Source: Ideonella sp. A 288
GTDB taxonomy: Bacteria; Pseudomonadota; Gammaproteobacteria; Burkholderiales; Burkholderiaceae_C
Assembly: GCF_002198735.1 (NCBI RefSeq)
Contig: NZ_MWLO01000139.1
Location: forward strand, 124,001-188,000
Direction of reading: 5' to 3'
Length of the DNA: 64,000 bases
Shown here: positions 27,001-35,010 of the stretch, one piece after another
Layout of the letters: each line of letters begins with the position of its first letter
Position numbering within the stretch: the first letter of the stretch is position 1
Made by a program: the position numbers and the translations under genes
Notes under the pieces: generated by a model
Seen by the model: the letters and a program-made list of their open reading frames with translations, nothing else
What the model was told of the DNA's origin: nothing
The model's database searches: none

Positions 27001-29191
27001 GAATGCGGTACTCAACATCGTAAAGGCCGTCGCCAGTCGAGTCATGGCTGCGCGCGATCGCAGCCTCCAGACGATCGCGATCCTCTTCCAGCACGGCCGC
27101 TGCGAGGTAGGCAATCGTGACCGGCGCGTCGGCGGGCCAGCCGAAGATGGCGCGCATTTCGGGCGACACGTACATCACCGCGGACGCCAGATCGTGGTCG
27201 TAGATGCCGGTGTTGGCAGCCCGCACGGCGTACCTGAGACGGCTTTCGCTGCGTCGCAACGCCTCTTCGGCCTCGCGGCGCTCGGTGATGTCGAGCACTG
27301 CGCCGACCGTGCGCGCCGGGCGGCGCGCCTCGCCCACGCCTTCGAACAAGGTGATCGATCGCGTCTCCAGCCAACGGATCGCGCCGTCGCGCCGAATGAT
27401 GCGATGCACGACGTCGAAGTGGCCGTCGCCCTTGGGATCGTGGGCCCGCTCGACCGCCGGGCCGATGACGGCGAAGTCCTCCGGGTACACGCAGGCCATG
27501 ATGGCTGGCAGGGTCACCGGTTCGTCTGCGCTGAAGCCGTAGTTGGTGCGCAGTTCGTGCGACCAGTAGATTGTGTCGGTGCGGTGATCGTGGTCAAGGA
27601 TGCCGCTGCGCGTCAAGCGCACCGCCTGTCGCAGCCGTTCCTCGCTGCGCTCGAGCGCGGCATGGGCTTCGCGACGTTCCGTGATGTCGACCATCGCGCC
27701 GGTGGTGCGCAACGGCCGGCGCGCGCTGCCTTCGCCTTCGAACGTCGTCAGCGATCGGCAGGACGCCCACCGCACGCCACCTTCAGGGAGAAGGTGCCGG
27801 AAGACGATGTCGAAGATGCCGTCACTGATCGGGTCATGGGCACGCCGCGCTGCCTGCACGAACGCGGGCCGGTCGTCGGGATGGATGCGTGCAACGAGAT
27901 CGGCAAAACCGATCGTCTGATCGGCGTCGAAGCCGAACTGCTGGCGCGACTCGAGCGACCAGTAGAGCGTGTCGATGTCGTGATCGTGCTCGAACACACC
28001 GGTGCCGGAGGCTTGCAGCGCCTGGCGCAGGCGGGCCTCGCTGCGCTGCAGGGCCACCTCGGCGCGCTTGCGGTCGGTGATGTCGCGCATGATCGTCGAC
28101 AGGTAGGTCACTTGGCCATTGGCGTCGCGATGGCAGGTGATCACCTGGGAAATGGGCACCTCGCGGCCCTGGGCGTCGAGGACGGCCGTCTCGCCCGACC
28201 AGGTGCCCACGCGCATCGCAGTGGGCAGGCCTTGCTCCAGGATCAGCCGGCCCGCCCATTCGGGGTGCACCGACGGGATCGTGATCGCGGCCACCGGCCG
28301 GTCACCGACCCCGGTGATCTCGCGACCGGCCCGGTTGAGGTAGGTGATGTTCAGATCCGGATCACTCATGCTGACCAGATCGCTCGTCGATTCGATCAAA
28401 CCGATCAGGCGATCACGCTCCATCTGGATCTGCCCGCGTTCGGCGATCACCTCGCTGATCTGTTGGTCCTGCCGGGCGACCGCTGCGGTTCGATCGCGCA
28501 AAGAGCGACGCATTCGTTCGAAGCTCGCACCGAGTGCCACCAACTCTGGCGGGCCATGTGGGGGCGCGGTCAGGCTGTCCGCACCGTCGGCGACCACCGT
28601 CGCCGTCCGGGTCCACTCGGCGATCGGGCGCGCGATACCCCTCGCGACGAGGAGGGCAGTCGCGCCTGCGGCCAGCATGAGCGTGACCGCGAAGGCGAAC
28701 AGCGTGCGCAACTTCGATCGCACGAGCTGATCGGCACGGGCGGTGCTGTAGTCGACGCGAACGTCACCAAGCACCTCGTCGCCCAGCCTTAGCGTCTGGC
28801 TGCGCGAGACCTGCTCGCCCACCGCACCGGCATCAGCACCGGTGCGCTCGCGCGTCAGTGCCGGCGCCAGGCCTTTCGGTTCGAGCCACACTCGCACCAG
28901 GTCGGGCTGGTCCTGGAGCGCGTCGAGTTCGGCGTTGACCCGCGCGATCTCCCCGCTTCGCAGCGCCATCGTCAGCGCATGCTGCACGTATTGCTGGTGC
29001 TGGGCAATGCGCTCATCGAGACCGGATCGTGCTTCGAGTCGGGCACTCTGGCCGTACCAGGCCAACCCCGCCAGGCTCAACGCGGCGAGAACCGCCGAGA
29101 TCGCAACGGCAAAGCGACCTCCTATCGACAAGCCTGCTGGCCAGGGGAAACGCTCTTGCGGCACGCCGCTCGAAGTGGATACCACGTTCAC
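24086..29191 (-). CDS. Membrane histidine kinase with nine PAS domains
   Basis: A 1701-residue sensor kinase. Two transmembrane helices (~22-45 and ~163-187) flank a ~115-residue periplasmic region and are followed by a HAMP-like stretch. Then come one PAS domain (~270-380), seven tandem PAS_3-like units of exactly 132 residues (~382-1305) and a last PAS (~1310-1425). A coiled segment leads to a HisKA box SYSVSHDLRAPLRGIDGFSQ (His ~1474) and an HATPase with LENLLGNAWKYS, RDNGVGFD and EGTGIGLATV. This kinase core is of the phytochrome-like type. The GTG start at 29191 has no clear ribosome site. It heads an operon with two receivers and a REC-GGDEF-EAL protein. Confidence 0.92.
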   Translation of the reverse strand: MNVVSTSSGVPQERFPWPAGLSIGGRFAVAISAVLAALSLAGLAWYGQSARLEARSGLDERIAQHQQYVQHALTMALRSGEIARVNAELDALQDQPDLVRVWLEPKGLAPALTRERTGADAGAVGEQVSRSQTLRLGDEVLGDVRVDYSTARADQLVRSKLRTLFAFAVTLMLAAGATALLVARGIARPIAEWTRTATVVADGADSLTAPPHGPPELVALGASFERMRRSLRDRTAAVARQDQQISEVIAERGQIQMERDRLIGLIESTSDLVSMSDPDLNITYLNRAGREITGVGDRPVAAITIPSVHPEWAGRLILEQGLPTAMRVGTWSGETAVLDAQGREVPISQVITCHRDANGQVTYLSTIMRDITDRKRAEVALQRSEARLRQALQASGTGVFEHDHDIDTLYWSLESRQQFGFDADQTIGFADLVARIHPDDRPAFVQAARRAHDPISDGIFDIVFRHLLPEGGVRWASCRSLTTFEGEGSARRPLRTTGAMVDITERREAHAALERSEERLRQAVRLTRSGILDHDHRTDTIYWSHELRTNYGFSADEPVTLPAIMACVYPEDFAVIGPAVERAHDPKGDGHFDVVHRIIRRDGAIRWLETRSITLFEGVGEARRPARTVGAVLDITERREAEEALRRSESRLRYAVRAANTGIYDHDLASAVMYVSPEMRAIFGWPADAPVTIAYLAAAVLEEDRDRLEAAIARSHDSTGDGLYDVEYRIRRSDGALRWVKACGQTLFAGDGADRHPVRTVGGAVDITERREAEEALRRSEGRLTHALRASNTGIYDHDHASDVIYWSPELRAMCGWTADEPVTIAKIVQTNVAEDRDRMAAEIAHTHDPAGDGLFDIEYRVRRRDGTLRWLRSCGQTMFAGDGADRHPLRTVGGVIDITERREAEEALRRSERRLSQAVQASNTGIFEHDFDSEYFYCSPEHRVMKGWSADEPITAAKIMAATLAEDREELAAAIRRAHDPAGDGVLDIEHRIRRPDGAVRWLSARAQTFFAGEGADRRAVRTVGGAIDITERREAEEALRRSERRLTQAVQASNTGIFEHDHASGAVYCSPHHRIMNGWSADQPISVADIVAVTLAEDRDRLGAAIMRSHDPAGDGALDAEHRIRRRDGVVRWLSVRALTYFAGEGAERHPVRTVGGVIDITERRKAEEALRLSEGRLTRVVQASNTGIFDHDHVSGEIYWSPEYRAMHGRSADEPITIASVAEATLVEDRDRFAAAIKRAHDPAGDGRYEIEFRIRRRDGTLRCLRSSAQTLFAGEGTERHPVRTIGGVIDITERREAEEALRRSELNYRTLFETMNQGVVTQDRSGAIVDANPAAQEILGLSLEQMQGRTSMDPHWRTVLPDGRDFPGDEHPAMVSLRTNRPVKDVTMGVVRPDEPDHRWILVSAIPRVRPGEPEPYEVTATFTDITEIKRAGEQIQRLNAELEQRVRDRTAQLEATVRELESFSYSVSHDLRAPLRGIDGFSQALLEDFGDRLDDTGRDYLRRVRANTQRMGHLIDDLLKLSRVTRAPLTPHRVDLSKLAQHALHQLEEEHPGHRPLTTVQPSPSVHGDPGLLLVALENLLGNAWKYSSRRTDARIEFGHMTRDGETIYFVRDNGVGFDMKYVSKLFGAFQRLHHQKDFEGTGIGLATVERIVSRHGGRVWAEAEVGKGATFYFTIGQLGEASAAKTSGVNGRVDA
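25276..28047 (-). repeat. Seven tandem 396-bp units inside the kinase gene
   Basis: The linker sequence GTGATGTCG recurs at 25305, 25701, 26097 and so on to 28077 with a spacing of exactly 396 bp, coding for seven consecutive PAS units joined by DITERREAEEALRRSE-type linkers. The central units are most alike and the outer ones more diverged, as expected from successive unequal crossing-over. Confidence 0.85.
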
Positions 29192-30081
29192 AAAGGTCGT
29201 CTGTCGTCGTCAGAAACCGACGGCGTGCTTCGTCACCACCGAGCCTCGACGCTGCTGCTCCGTGGACCATGGGCCGTGGGCCGTGCGCCGATCATTGCCC
29301 AGTTGCCGCCTTGGCGGGACTCGGAGCTACCCTCGCGCGCACCGATGTACGGGGTTTCCCGAGGGTCTGCGTGGTCTGAACGGTCGCCCCTCCGCGCACC
29401 AAGGCGGTGCCGCTTCCGGGCGCACAGGCGATCGTGGCGCGTGCAGGGCTGTACGCGGCATGGCGAACCAAATCATGCGAAGACTGGGCGTGCGGGAGCA
29501 TGGGCAGACGGGGGTTGTTGCTGGTGGCCTGCGAAGATGGTCACATGGCGGGCGCATTGGCGCTGGGGCCAGAAACAGTGGCACCAGCATTGCGCCTCGA
29601 CCGAGGACGCCTGGGGCCGCCGCTTGGCCGAAACGCCCGCGACGAAGCGGCCGAGCGCGTCGAGCAGCGGTGCGGCGTCGAATGACGGGCGCTCCAGCAT
29701 CGCCAGCGCCTTCACGGTAGCCTCCAGCGTCGAGACCTGACTGGCACGTCCGGCGATAGCCGCGGCATCGCCGCCAGGGCCGGGTGCTCGAGAAGCATCC
29801 GTAGGCACTTGCGCCACGTCGGCAGGTATGTCTGGGTACAGCAGCCGCATGCCCCGCCCACTGCGCCGGGTGGCGATGCGCTGCCGGTGGCGGGTTCAAG
29901 TTACGGCAGTGACGCGCATCGTGCGCTCAGGCCGGAACTGGCCCCGGTGAGCCGCCCTATTCGACGCGCTGCGCGCAGGGGCTTCAACTCAAGATAGGTC
30001 ACTGACAGCCGAAATCGCAGGGGGCGCCGCGTGTCGCGAGCGCCCGTTTCGCATCCCATTGACTCTGAAGGAGATCCGACC
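29192..30081. other. Long intergenic region with possible coding remnant
   Basis: An 890-bp divergent gap between the kinase operon and the Cache-domain gene. The only frame that looks partly coding is minus-strand 29473-29850 (125 codons). It starts MRLLYPDIPADVAQ and includes VSTLEATVKALAMLERPSFD, but it degenerates into low-likelihood sequence and matches no family I know. A ribosome site for the downstream gene lies at 30069-30074. Otherwise I see nothing definite. Confidence 0.4.
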
Positions 30082-30528
30082 ATGAATTTCACCCATGTCC
30101 TGGCTGGTGTCGCGCTGACCGTGGCGGCACTCGCCGCCCGCGCCGAGACGCCCGAAGCCGCCAAGTCTTTGCTCGATGCGGCCGTCGGCGAGGTTAAGGC
30201 ATCCAACCTCGACAGCGCCGTCAAGAGCATCAACGCCGGCGGCAAGTGGAACAAGGGCTCGCTCTACATCGTGATGGTCGACTTCCAGGGCAAGATGCTC
30301 GCGCACTCGGCCAACGACAAGATGCCCGGCAAGAACATGTTCGAGGCCAAGGACGCCGCGGGCAAGCCGTTCGTGCAGGAGGCCATCGCCGCCGTCAAAG
30401 GCCCGGGCGCCGGCGCGGTCGACATCCGCTGGCCCAACCCGCAGACCAAGCAGATCGCCGACGCGACGATGTTCGTCAAGCGCGTGCCTGGTCAGGACGC
30501 CTACGTCGGCTCGGTGGTGTTCAAGTAG
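30082..30528 (+). CDS. Secreted single-Cache-domain protein
   Basis: A 148-residue periplasmic protein with a signal peptide (cut after AARA). The mature part is one small Cache-type sensor fold: an N-terminal helix ([17 protein letters not shown]) followed by beta strands with [33 protein letters not shown] and YVGSVVFK. It has no membrane anchor or signalling domain of its own. ATG at 30082 has a good ribosome site (AAGGAG). It lies 52 bp upstream of a chemoreceptor gene, so it may bind a ligand on that receptor's behalf. Confidence 0.85.
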   Translation: MNFTHVLAGVALTVAALAARAETPEAAKSLLDAAVGEVKASNLDSAVKSINAGGKWNKGSLYIVMVDFQGKMLAHSANDKMPGKNMFEAKDAAGKPFVQEAIAAVKGPGAGAVDIRWPNPQTKQIADATMFVKRVPGQDAYVGSVVFK

Positions 30529-30580
30529 ACCGCACGCCGACGGACCCGATCAACGCGCACTTTCCACGGAGTCCCCGACG

Positions 30581-32131
30581 ATGACCTGGTTCGATGACCT
30601 CTCGCTGAAGTTCAAGCTCGCGCTCGCTCCGGCGGTCTGCCTGGCCCTGCTCGGCATCGCCGCGGGTGGCGCGGTGTGGGGCTTCGCCCGGCAGCAGTTG
30701 GCGCTGGAGGCGCTGCATGCGAATCGGCTGCCGGGCTATGCCTTCAGTGCCCGGTTCGAATCGGGGCTGCGCGATATGAACGGACTGATCAACCGTTCGA
30801 TCGGCTACGAGGCGATGGGATTCAATGCCAAGGAGGTCGGCGAGGTAGACCGCCAACTCCTGGCCAAGGCCGTCGAGCTGAAGGGTGCCATCGCCGAACG
30901 CCAGACCACCACTGCGGACGAGGAAGAGCAGCGCGCCCTGGACAGCTTGTCGCAGGCATTCGGCCGCTACGACAAGTCGGTGAAGGAAACGCTGGAGATG
31001 AAGTCCGCCGGCGCCGCCATTGCCGCCACCTTCCTCAGCACCGCGCAGAAGGAATACGACACGCTGCTGAAGGACATCGCCCGTGTCAGTCAGGGCAAGC
31101 TCGATGAGGCAGCGAAGGATGTCGCATCGGCCGGTGCCGCGGCGAGGTGGGCGCAGGGTGCGATCGCCATCGCGTCGGCGTGTGCCTTTGCGCTCGGCAT
31201 CGCGATGACCCTGCTGGTCGCTCGCGGTCTGGCGCGCCGCATCGGAACCTTGTCGGCAAGCGCTGCGACGCTGGCCGCCGGCGACTTGAGCCGTGGGCTG
31301 CAGCCGCAAGGCCGCGACGAGGTGGGGCGTCTGATGACGGACCTGGAGGCCGTGCGCCTGCGCCTGGCTGGCTCGATCCAGACCGTGCACCAGGCCGCCG
31401 AGTCGGTGCGCATCGCCTCCGCTGAAATCGCGGCCGGCAACGCCGACCTCAGCCAGCGCACCGAGCAGCAGGCCGGCAGCCTGCAGCAGACGGCGACCTC
31501 GATGGAAGAACTCAGCGCCACGGTGCGCCAGAACGCCGACACGGCCCTGCGCGCCAACCAACTGGCCGGTTCGGCCAGCGCGGTTGCCAGGGAGGGCGGC
31601 GAGGTCGTCGGCCAGGTGGTGCAGACGATGGAGGGTATCACCCACGCGAGCCGGCGCATCGCCGACATCATCGGCACGATCGACGGCATCGCGTTCCAGA
31701 CCAACATCCTGGCGCTCAACGCCGCGGTGGAGGCGGCGCGCGCCGGAGAACAAGGCCGCGGCTTCGCGGTGGTGGCCGGCGAGGTGCGCACACTGGCGCA
31801 GCGCTCGGCTGCGGCGGCACGCGAGATCAAGACACTGATTGGCGACAGCACCGACAAGGTAGAGGCCGGCTCGCGCCTGGTGAAGCAGGCGGGCACGACG
31901 ATGGACCACATCGTCGCGCAGGTGCGCCACGTTGGCGACATGATCGGGGAGATCTCCGCGGCCAGTGTCGAGCAGACGACGGGCATCGGCGAGGTCAGCA
32001 GTGCGGTGACGCAACTCGACCATGCCACGCAACGCAACGCGGCGCTGGTGGAACAGAGCGCCGCTGCGGCCGAGAGCCTGAAGGAGCAGTCGCAGCGATT
32101 GGTGCAGGCGGTGGGGGCCTTCACGCTCTGA
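30581..32131 (+). CDS. Methyl-accepting chemotaxis protein
   Basis: A 516-residue chemoreceptor. An N-terminal transmembrane helix (~12-33), a helical periplasmic domain of the four-helix-bundle type (~35-190), a second transmembrane helix (~192-212), a HAMP domain, and a long signalling coiled coil are present. The hairpin tip ([20 protein letters not shown], then [19 protein letters not shown]) is nearly invariant. No CheR/CheB-tethering pentapeptide is at the C-terminus (ends AFTL). Probably co-transcribed with the upstream Cache-domain gene. Confidence 0.95.
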   Translation: MTWFDDLSLKFKLALAPAVCLALLGIAAGGAVWGFARQQLALEALHANRLPGYAFSARFESGLRDMNGLINRSIGYEAMGFNAKEVGEVDRQLLAKAVELKGAIAERQTTTADEEEQRALDSLSQAFGRYDKSVKETLEMKSAGAAIAATFLSTAQKEYDTLLKDIARVSQGKLDEAAKDVASAGAAARWAQGAIAIASACAFALGIAMTLLVARGLARRIGTLSASAATLAAGDLSRGLQPQGRDEVGRLMTDLEAVRLRLAGSIQTVHQAAESVRIASAEIAAGNADLSQRTEQQAGSLQQTATSMEELSATVRQNADTALRANQLAGSASAVAREGGEVVGQVVQTMEGITHASRRIADIIGTIDGIAFQTNILALNAAVEAARAGEQGRGFAVVAGEVRTLAQRSAAAAREIKTLIGDSTDKVEAGSRLVKQAGTTMDHIVAQVRHVGDMIGEISAASVEQTTGIGEVSSAVTQLDHATQRNAALVEQSAAAAESLKEQSQRLVQAVGAFTL

Positions 32132-33038
32132 GGTAGACCCGGAGCCGACCAATACCGGCCGTGCTCCGTGCGCAACGGGCCAGGTGGCTGCACCTGCAGT
32201 CCAGCCCGGTCGCGCGACGACGCGATCCCGGTGGCGCAGGGCTACCTTGCCAGATCCGGCAGCTTGGGCACCTCGAGTTGTCCTCGGAGGACAGTACTTT
32301 CGAACGCTCTGTTTCCTCCCCCATGGCACCCTGAACATGGCACCCGACGCGCCTGAGTCGGGCTCTGTCAGCCGCTGAGATCTGTTGAGCGGTGACAACG
32401 CCGCCGAATTTCGCTTCTAGCAGGCATCATCTGCTGGGTTATCCCTTGTCGCCTGCCCGATTCCATGTTCCCGCAAACACTGCGGACGCAGTCGACTCCA
32501 GTGGCCCTGGTCGCCGTGTCGGCTGAGCGGTCATGGTTGGGCTGCGTCACGCCGCTTGCAGCGCCTTGCCACTGCCGGTGCGCGAGGCAGTACGCGCACA
32601 TGCAAGCCCAGGTGCGTGAGGATCTTCTCGATCGCCGGCGCTCCCAATATCGCCGCGATGGACATGAGCTCACCGCCGCAGTTTGGGCAGTGAACCGCAC
32701 CGGGTTCCGAGGAGGCCTGTTGGCTTGAGTCAGACCGACGTGGTCTGACTACCTTGGCTATTGAGTCTTTCTCACTTCCAGCCCCCGCGCAGTGGCCGAC
32801 GGAGGCGCCCCCCTCCCGGTTGGGCATGTCGTCGGCAGGTTGGAGGTGACAGTGGCGCGGGCTTCGATGCCATCGTATGAGGCGTTGGCGATACGGCGTC
32901 ACGTCCGCGACACGGGGATGCACCCATGCCGATGTCCTCGGCCAGCGGTCACACTGGGAGTTGCATCGCCCAAGCGGCGATGCGCCGCCGTCGCGTGCGC
33001 CGTGCGCGATTCCTCCACTGGGCCAATTCGAGCACTCC
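32132..33038. other. Intergenic region with transposase remnant
   Basis: A 907-bp gap between the chemoreceptor and moxR. A transposase remnant occupies 32531-32733 on the minus strand (listed separately). In the flanks (32132-32530 and 32734-33038) I find no gene or recognisable regulatory element. The moxR promoter is presumably in the right-hand part. Confidence 0.5.
32531..32733 (-). pseudogene. C-terminal remnant of an IS91-type transposase
   Basis: The frame reads VHCPNCGGELMSIAAILG, then IEKILTHLGLHVRVLPRAPA. A CPxCGG zinc pair followed by IxxILTHLGL and a PPRAPA-like tail is the characteristic end of IS91/IS801-type transposases. Only ~65 residues remain and no catalytic part is seen, so it is a dead fragment marking past insertion or rearrangement. 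Confidence 0.7.
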
Positions 33039-34058
33039 ATGACCATCGACCATCGGCTCGAAGACTGGCGCGGCATCGCACTGAATCTGGAGCGCGAGGT
33101 GGCCCGCGCCGTCATCGGCCAAGCGCAGACCATCCGCCTCATCAACGTGGCCACCTTCGCGCGTGGCCACGTGCTGCTCGAGGGCGACGTGGGGGTGGGC
33201 AAGACCACCGTGCTGCGCGCCTTTGCACGCGCCATCGGCGGCGATTTCGAGCGCGTCGAAGGCACGGTGGACCTGATGCCCGGCGACATGATCTACCACA
33301 CCTATGTCGACGCCGACGGCAAGCCGCGCATCGATCCCGGCCCGCTGCTGCGCCATGGCGAGCGACTGACCACCTTCTTCTTCAACGAGATCAACCGCGC
33401 CCGGCCGCAGGTGCAGTCGCTGCTGCTGCGGGCGATGGCCGAGCGCACGGTGTCGGCCTTCAACCGCGAGTTCCGTTTTCCGCACATGACGGTGTTCGCC
33501 GACCGCAACAAGGTCGAGAAGGAGGAGACCTTCGAACTGGCCTCGGCCGCGCGCGACCGCTTCATGTTCGAGCTGAACATGAGCAAGCCCACCGACCGCG
33601 GCATCCGCCGCTCGCTGGTCTTCGACACCGCCTACCACGACGCCGACCTGCTGATCGAGCAGGTGCCCGCGGCGATGCTGCCCTGGGACCAGCTCAATGC
33701 CGTGGGTGCGCTGATCCAGCGGCAGGTGCACAGCAGCGAGACCATCGAGCGCTACGTGCTCGACCTGTGGGAGGCCAGCGAAGACCCGCAGCGTTTCGGC
33801 ATCACGCTGTCCGGCGTCGACATGCAGCGCCTGGTGCTGGCCGGTGCCAGCCCGCGCGGCATGAGCGCGCTCATGCGTGCCGCGCGCGTGGTGGCCTGGA
33901 TGGAAGGCCGCGACCACTTGCGGCCCGACGACGTGCTGGCGGTGCTGCCTTCGGTGCTGGGGCACCGCGTGTTCTTCACGCCGATCTACGAACTGCGGCG
34001 CGCCGAACTGGCCCCGGCCCTGGTGCGGCAGATCATCGACAGGGTGGCCGCGCCATGA
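33039..34058 (+). CDS. moxR: MoxR-type AAA+ ATPase
   Basis: A 339-residue MoxR-family ATPase with Walker A GDVGVGKTT (~50), Walker B FFFNEINRARPQVQ, and the family segment FADRNKVEKEETFELASAA in place of the usual TQNPIEQEGTYPLPEAQ. In methylotrophs MoxR is required to assemble active periplasmic methanol dehydrogenase, possibly for calcium or PQQ insertion. Start ATG at 33039 was chosen because the region before it is non-coding in appearance. It leads an overlapping run of mxaS, mxaA, mxaC, mxaK and mxaL homologues. Confidence 0.82.
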   Translation: MTIDHRLEDWRGIALNLEREVARAVIGQAQTIRLINVATFARGHVLLEGDVGVGKTTVLRAFARAIGGDFERVEGTVDLMPGDMIYHTYVDADGKPRIDPGPLLRHGERLTTFFFNEINRARPQVQSLLLRAMAERTVSAFNREFRFPHMTVFADRNKVEKEETFELASAARDRFMFELNMSKPTDRGIRRSLVFDTAYHDADLLIEQVPAAMLPWDQLNAVGALIQRQVHSSETIERYVLDLWEASEDPQRFGITLSGVDMQRLVLAGASPRGMSALMRAARVVAWMEGRDHLRPDDVLAVLPSVLGHRVFFTPIYELRRAELAPALVRQIIDRVAAP

Positions 34059-34120
34059 GTGCGCCGAGCAACTCCCTAGCGCGAATCCCGCAGCGCGCCG
34101 CGCGGAGGGCGGTCCGGTGA
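34055..34120 (+). CDS. Possible 21-codon mini-ORF bridging moxR and mxaS
   Basis: ATG at 34055 overlaps the moxR stop (ATGA), and the ORF ends at the TGA of 34118-34120, which overlaps the GTG start of mxaS (GTGA). Its beginning (MSAPSNS) copies the start of mxaS (VSAPQPA); TGAGTGCGCC occurs at both 34056 and 34118. It may be a relic of a duplicated start region or a translational relay, not a functional peptide. Confidence 0.3.
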   Translation: MSAPSNSLARIPQRAARRAVR

Positions 34121-35010
34121 GTGCGCCACAGCCCGCGCGTGTCCAGGAGTTCCACTACCGGCTGCCGCATCGCTTCGGCGGTCAGCGGCCGGGTGCTCAC
34201 CGCGGCACCAGCCTGGGGGCAGGGCAGGGCTTCGCGGCCCACCGGCGCTTGTTCGATCACGCCGATCCGCGCCGGCTCGACCTGCGCGCCAGCGTGCGCG
34301 ACGTTCGGCAGGAATGGCTGGTGCGCATCCAGCGCCAGCGGGTGGCGGTGCCGGTGCATGCGCTGGTGGATGTGTCGGCCTCGATGTTCTTCGGCGCGGC
34401 CCGCAGCAAGCTGCAGGTGGCGGCGGATCTCGTCGAAGCGCTGGGCCACAGCGCCTTCCGGGCCGGCGACCCCGTGGGGCTGCTCGGGTTCGACCACGCC
34501 GAGCGAGACGACCTCTTCGTGCCCGCCCGCCACAGCCGCGGCGCGGCGGCGATGATGGCCGCGCTGCTGCGCGCCTGCCAGCCGGAAGGCGCCTCCCAGC
34601 GCGACAGCGCGCACCGCACGCCCGAAGTGCTGCTGCGCACCGCTTCGCGGCTGTCGGGTCGGCAAGGGCTGGTGTTCCTGGTGTCCGATTTCCACTGGCA
34701 CCTGGCCGACCTGGGCGACGTGCTCGACGCGCTGCAGCCGGCCTTCGTGATGCCGGTGATCGTCTGGGACCCGGCCGAGACCGAGCCCCCCTCCGGGCGT
34801 GCCCTGCTGGCTGTCGGCGACGCAGAGAGCGGCGTGCGACGCACGCTGTGGCTGCGCGACGGCCTGCGCCGGCAGTGGCGCGACGGTGTGGCGGCGCGGC
34901 GCGCCGAACTGCATGCCTTGTTCGATGCCCGTGGCCTGCAGCCCTTCCACTTGAGCGGCCACTTCGATGGCGAGGCGCTGACGCAGCACTTCCTGGAGAC
35001 GGTGGCGTGA
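34117..35010 (+). CDS. mxaS: DUF58 protein, MxaS-like
   Basis: A 297-residue DUF58-family protein with a von Willebrand-like fold. The DUF58 core shows RASVRDVRQEWLVRIQRQR, then VPVHALVDVSASM with the D-x-S-x-S metal site. It ends with a helix including HFLETVA. GTG at 34117 was chosen because GGAGGG at 34103-34108 is well placed and the following sequence begins the conserved part. MxaS is a cytoplasmic partner of MoxR in methanol dehydrogenase maturation. Its stop overlaps mxaA's start. Confidence 0.78.
   Translation: MSAPQPARVQEFHYRLPHRFGGQRPGAHRGTSLGAGQGFAAHRRLFDHADPRRLDLRASVRDVRQEWLVRIQRQRVAVPVHALVDVSASMFFGAARSKLQVAADLVEALGHSAFRAGDPVGLLGFDHAERDDLFVPARHSRGAAAMMAALLRACQPEGASQRDSAHRTPEVLLRTASRLSGRQGLVFLVSDFHWHLADLGDVLDALQPAFVMPVIVWDPAETEPPSGRALLAVGDAESGVRRTLWLRDGLRRQWRDGVAARRAELHALFDARGLQPFHLSGHFDGEALTQHFLETVA

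Noticed and set aside
25276-28047. CRISPR or other DNA repeat array
   Set aside because: Units are 396 bp, coding and in frame, with no short repeat-spacer pattern.
26402-28792. Long plus-strand frame with repeated GVGRLHR / GLAALGDVDHAADRA-type segments
   Set aside because: It is the antisense of the tandem PAS units; the periodicity comes from the kinase repeats.
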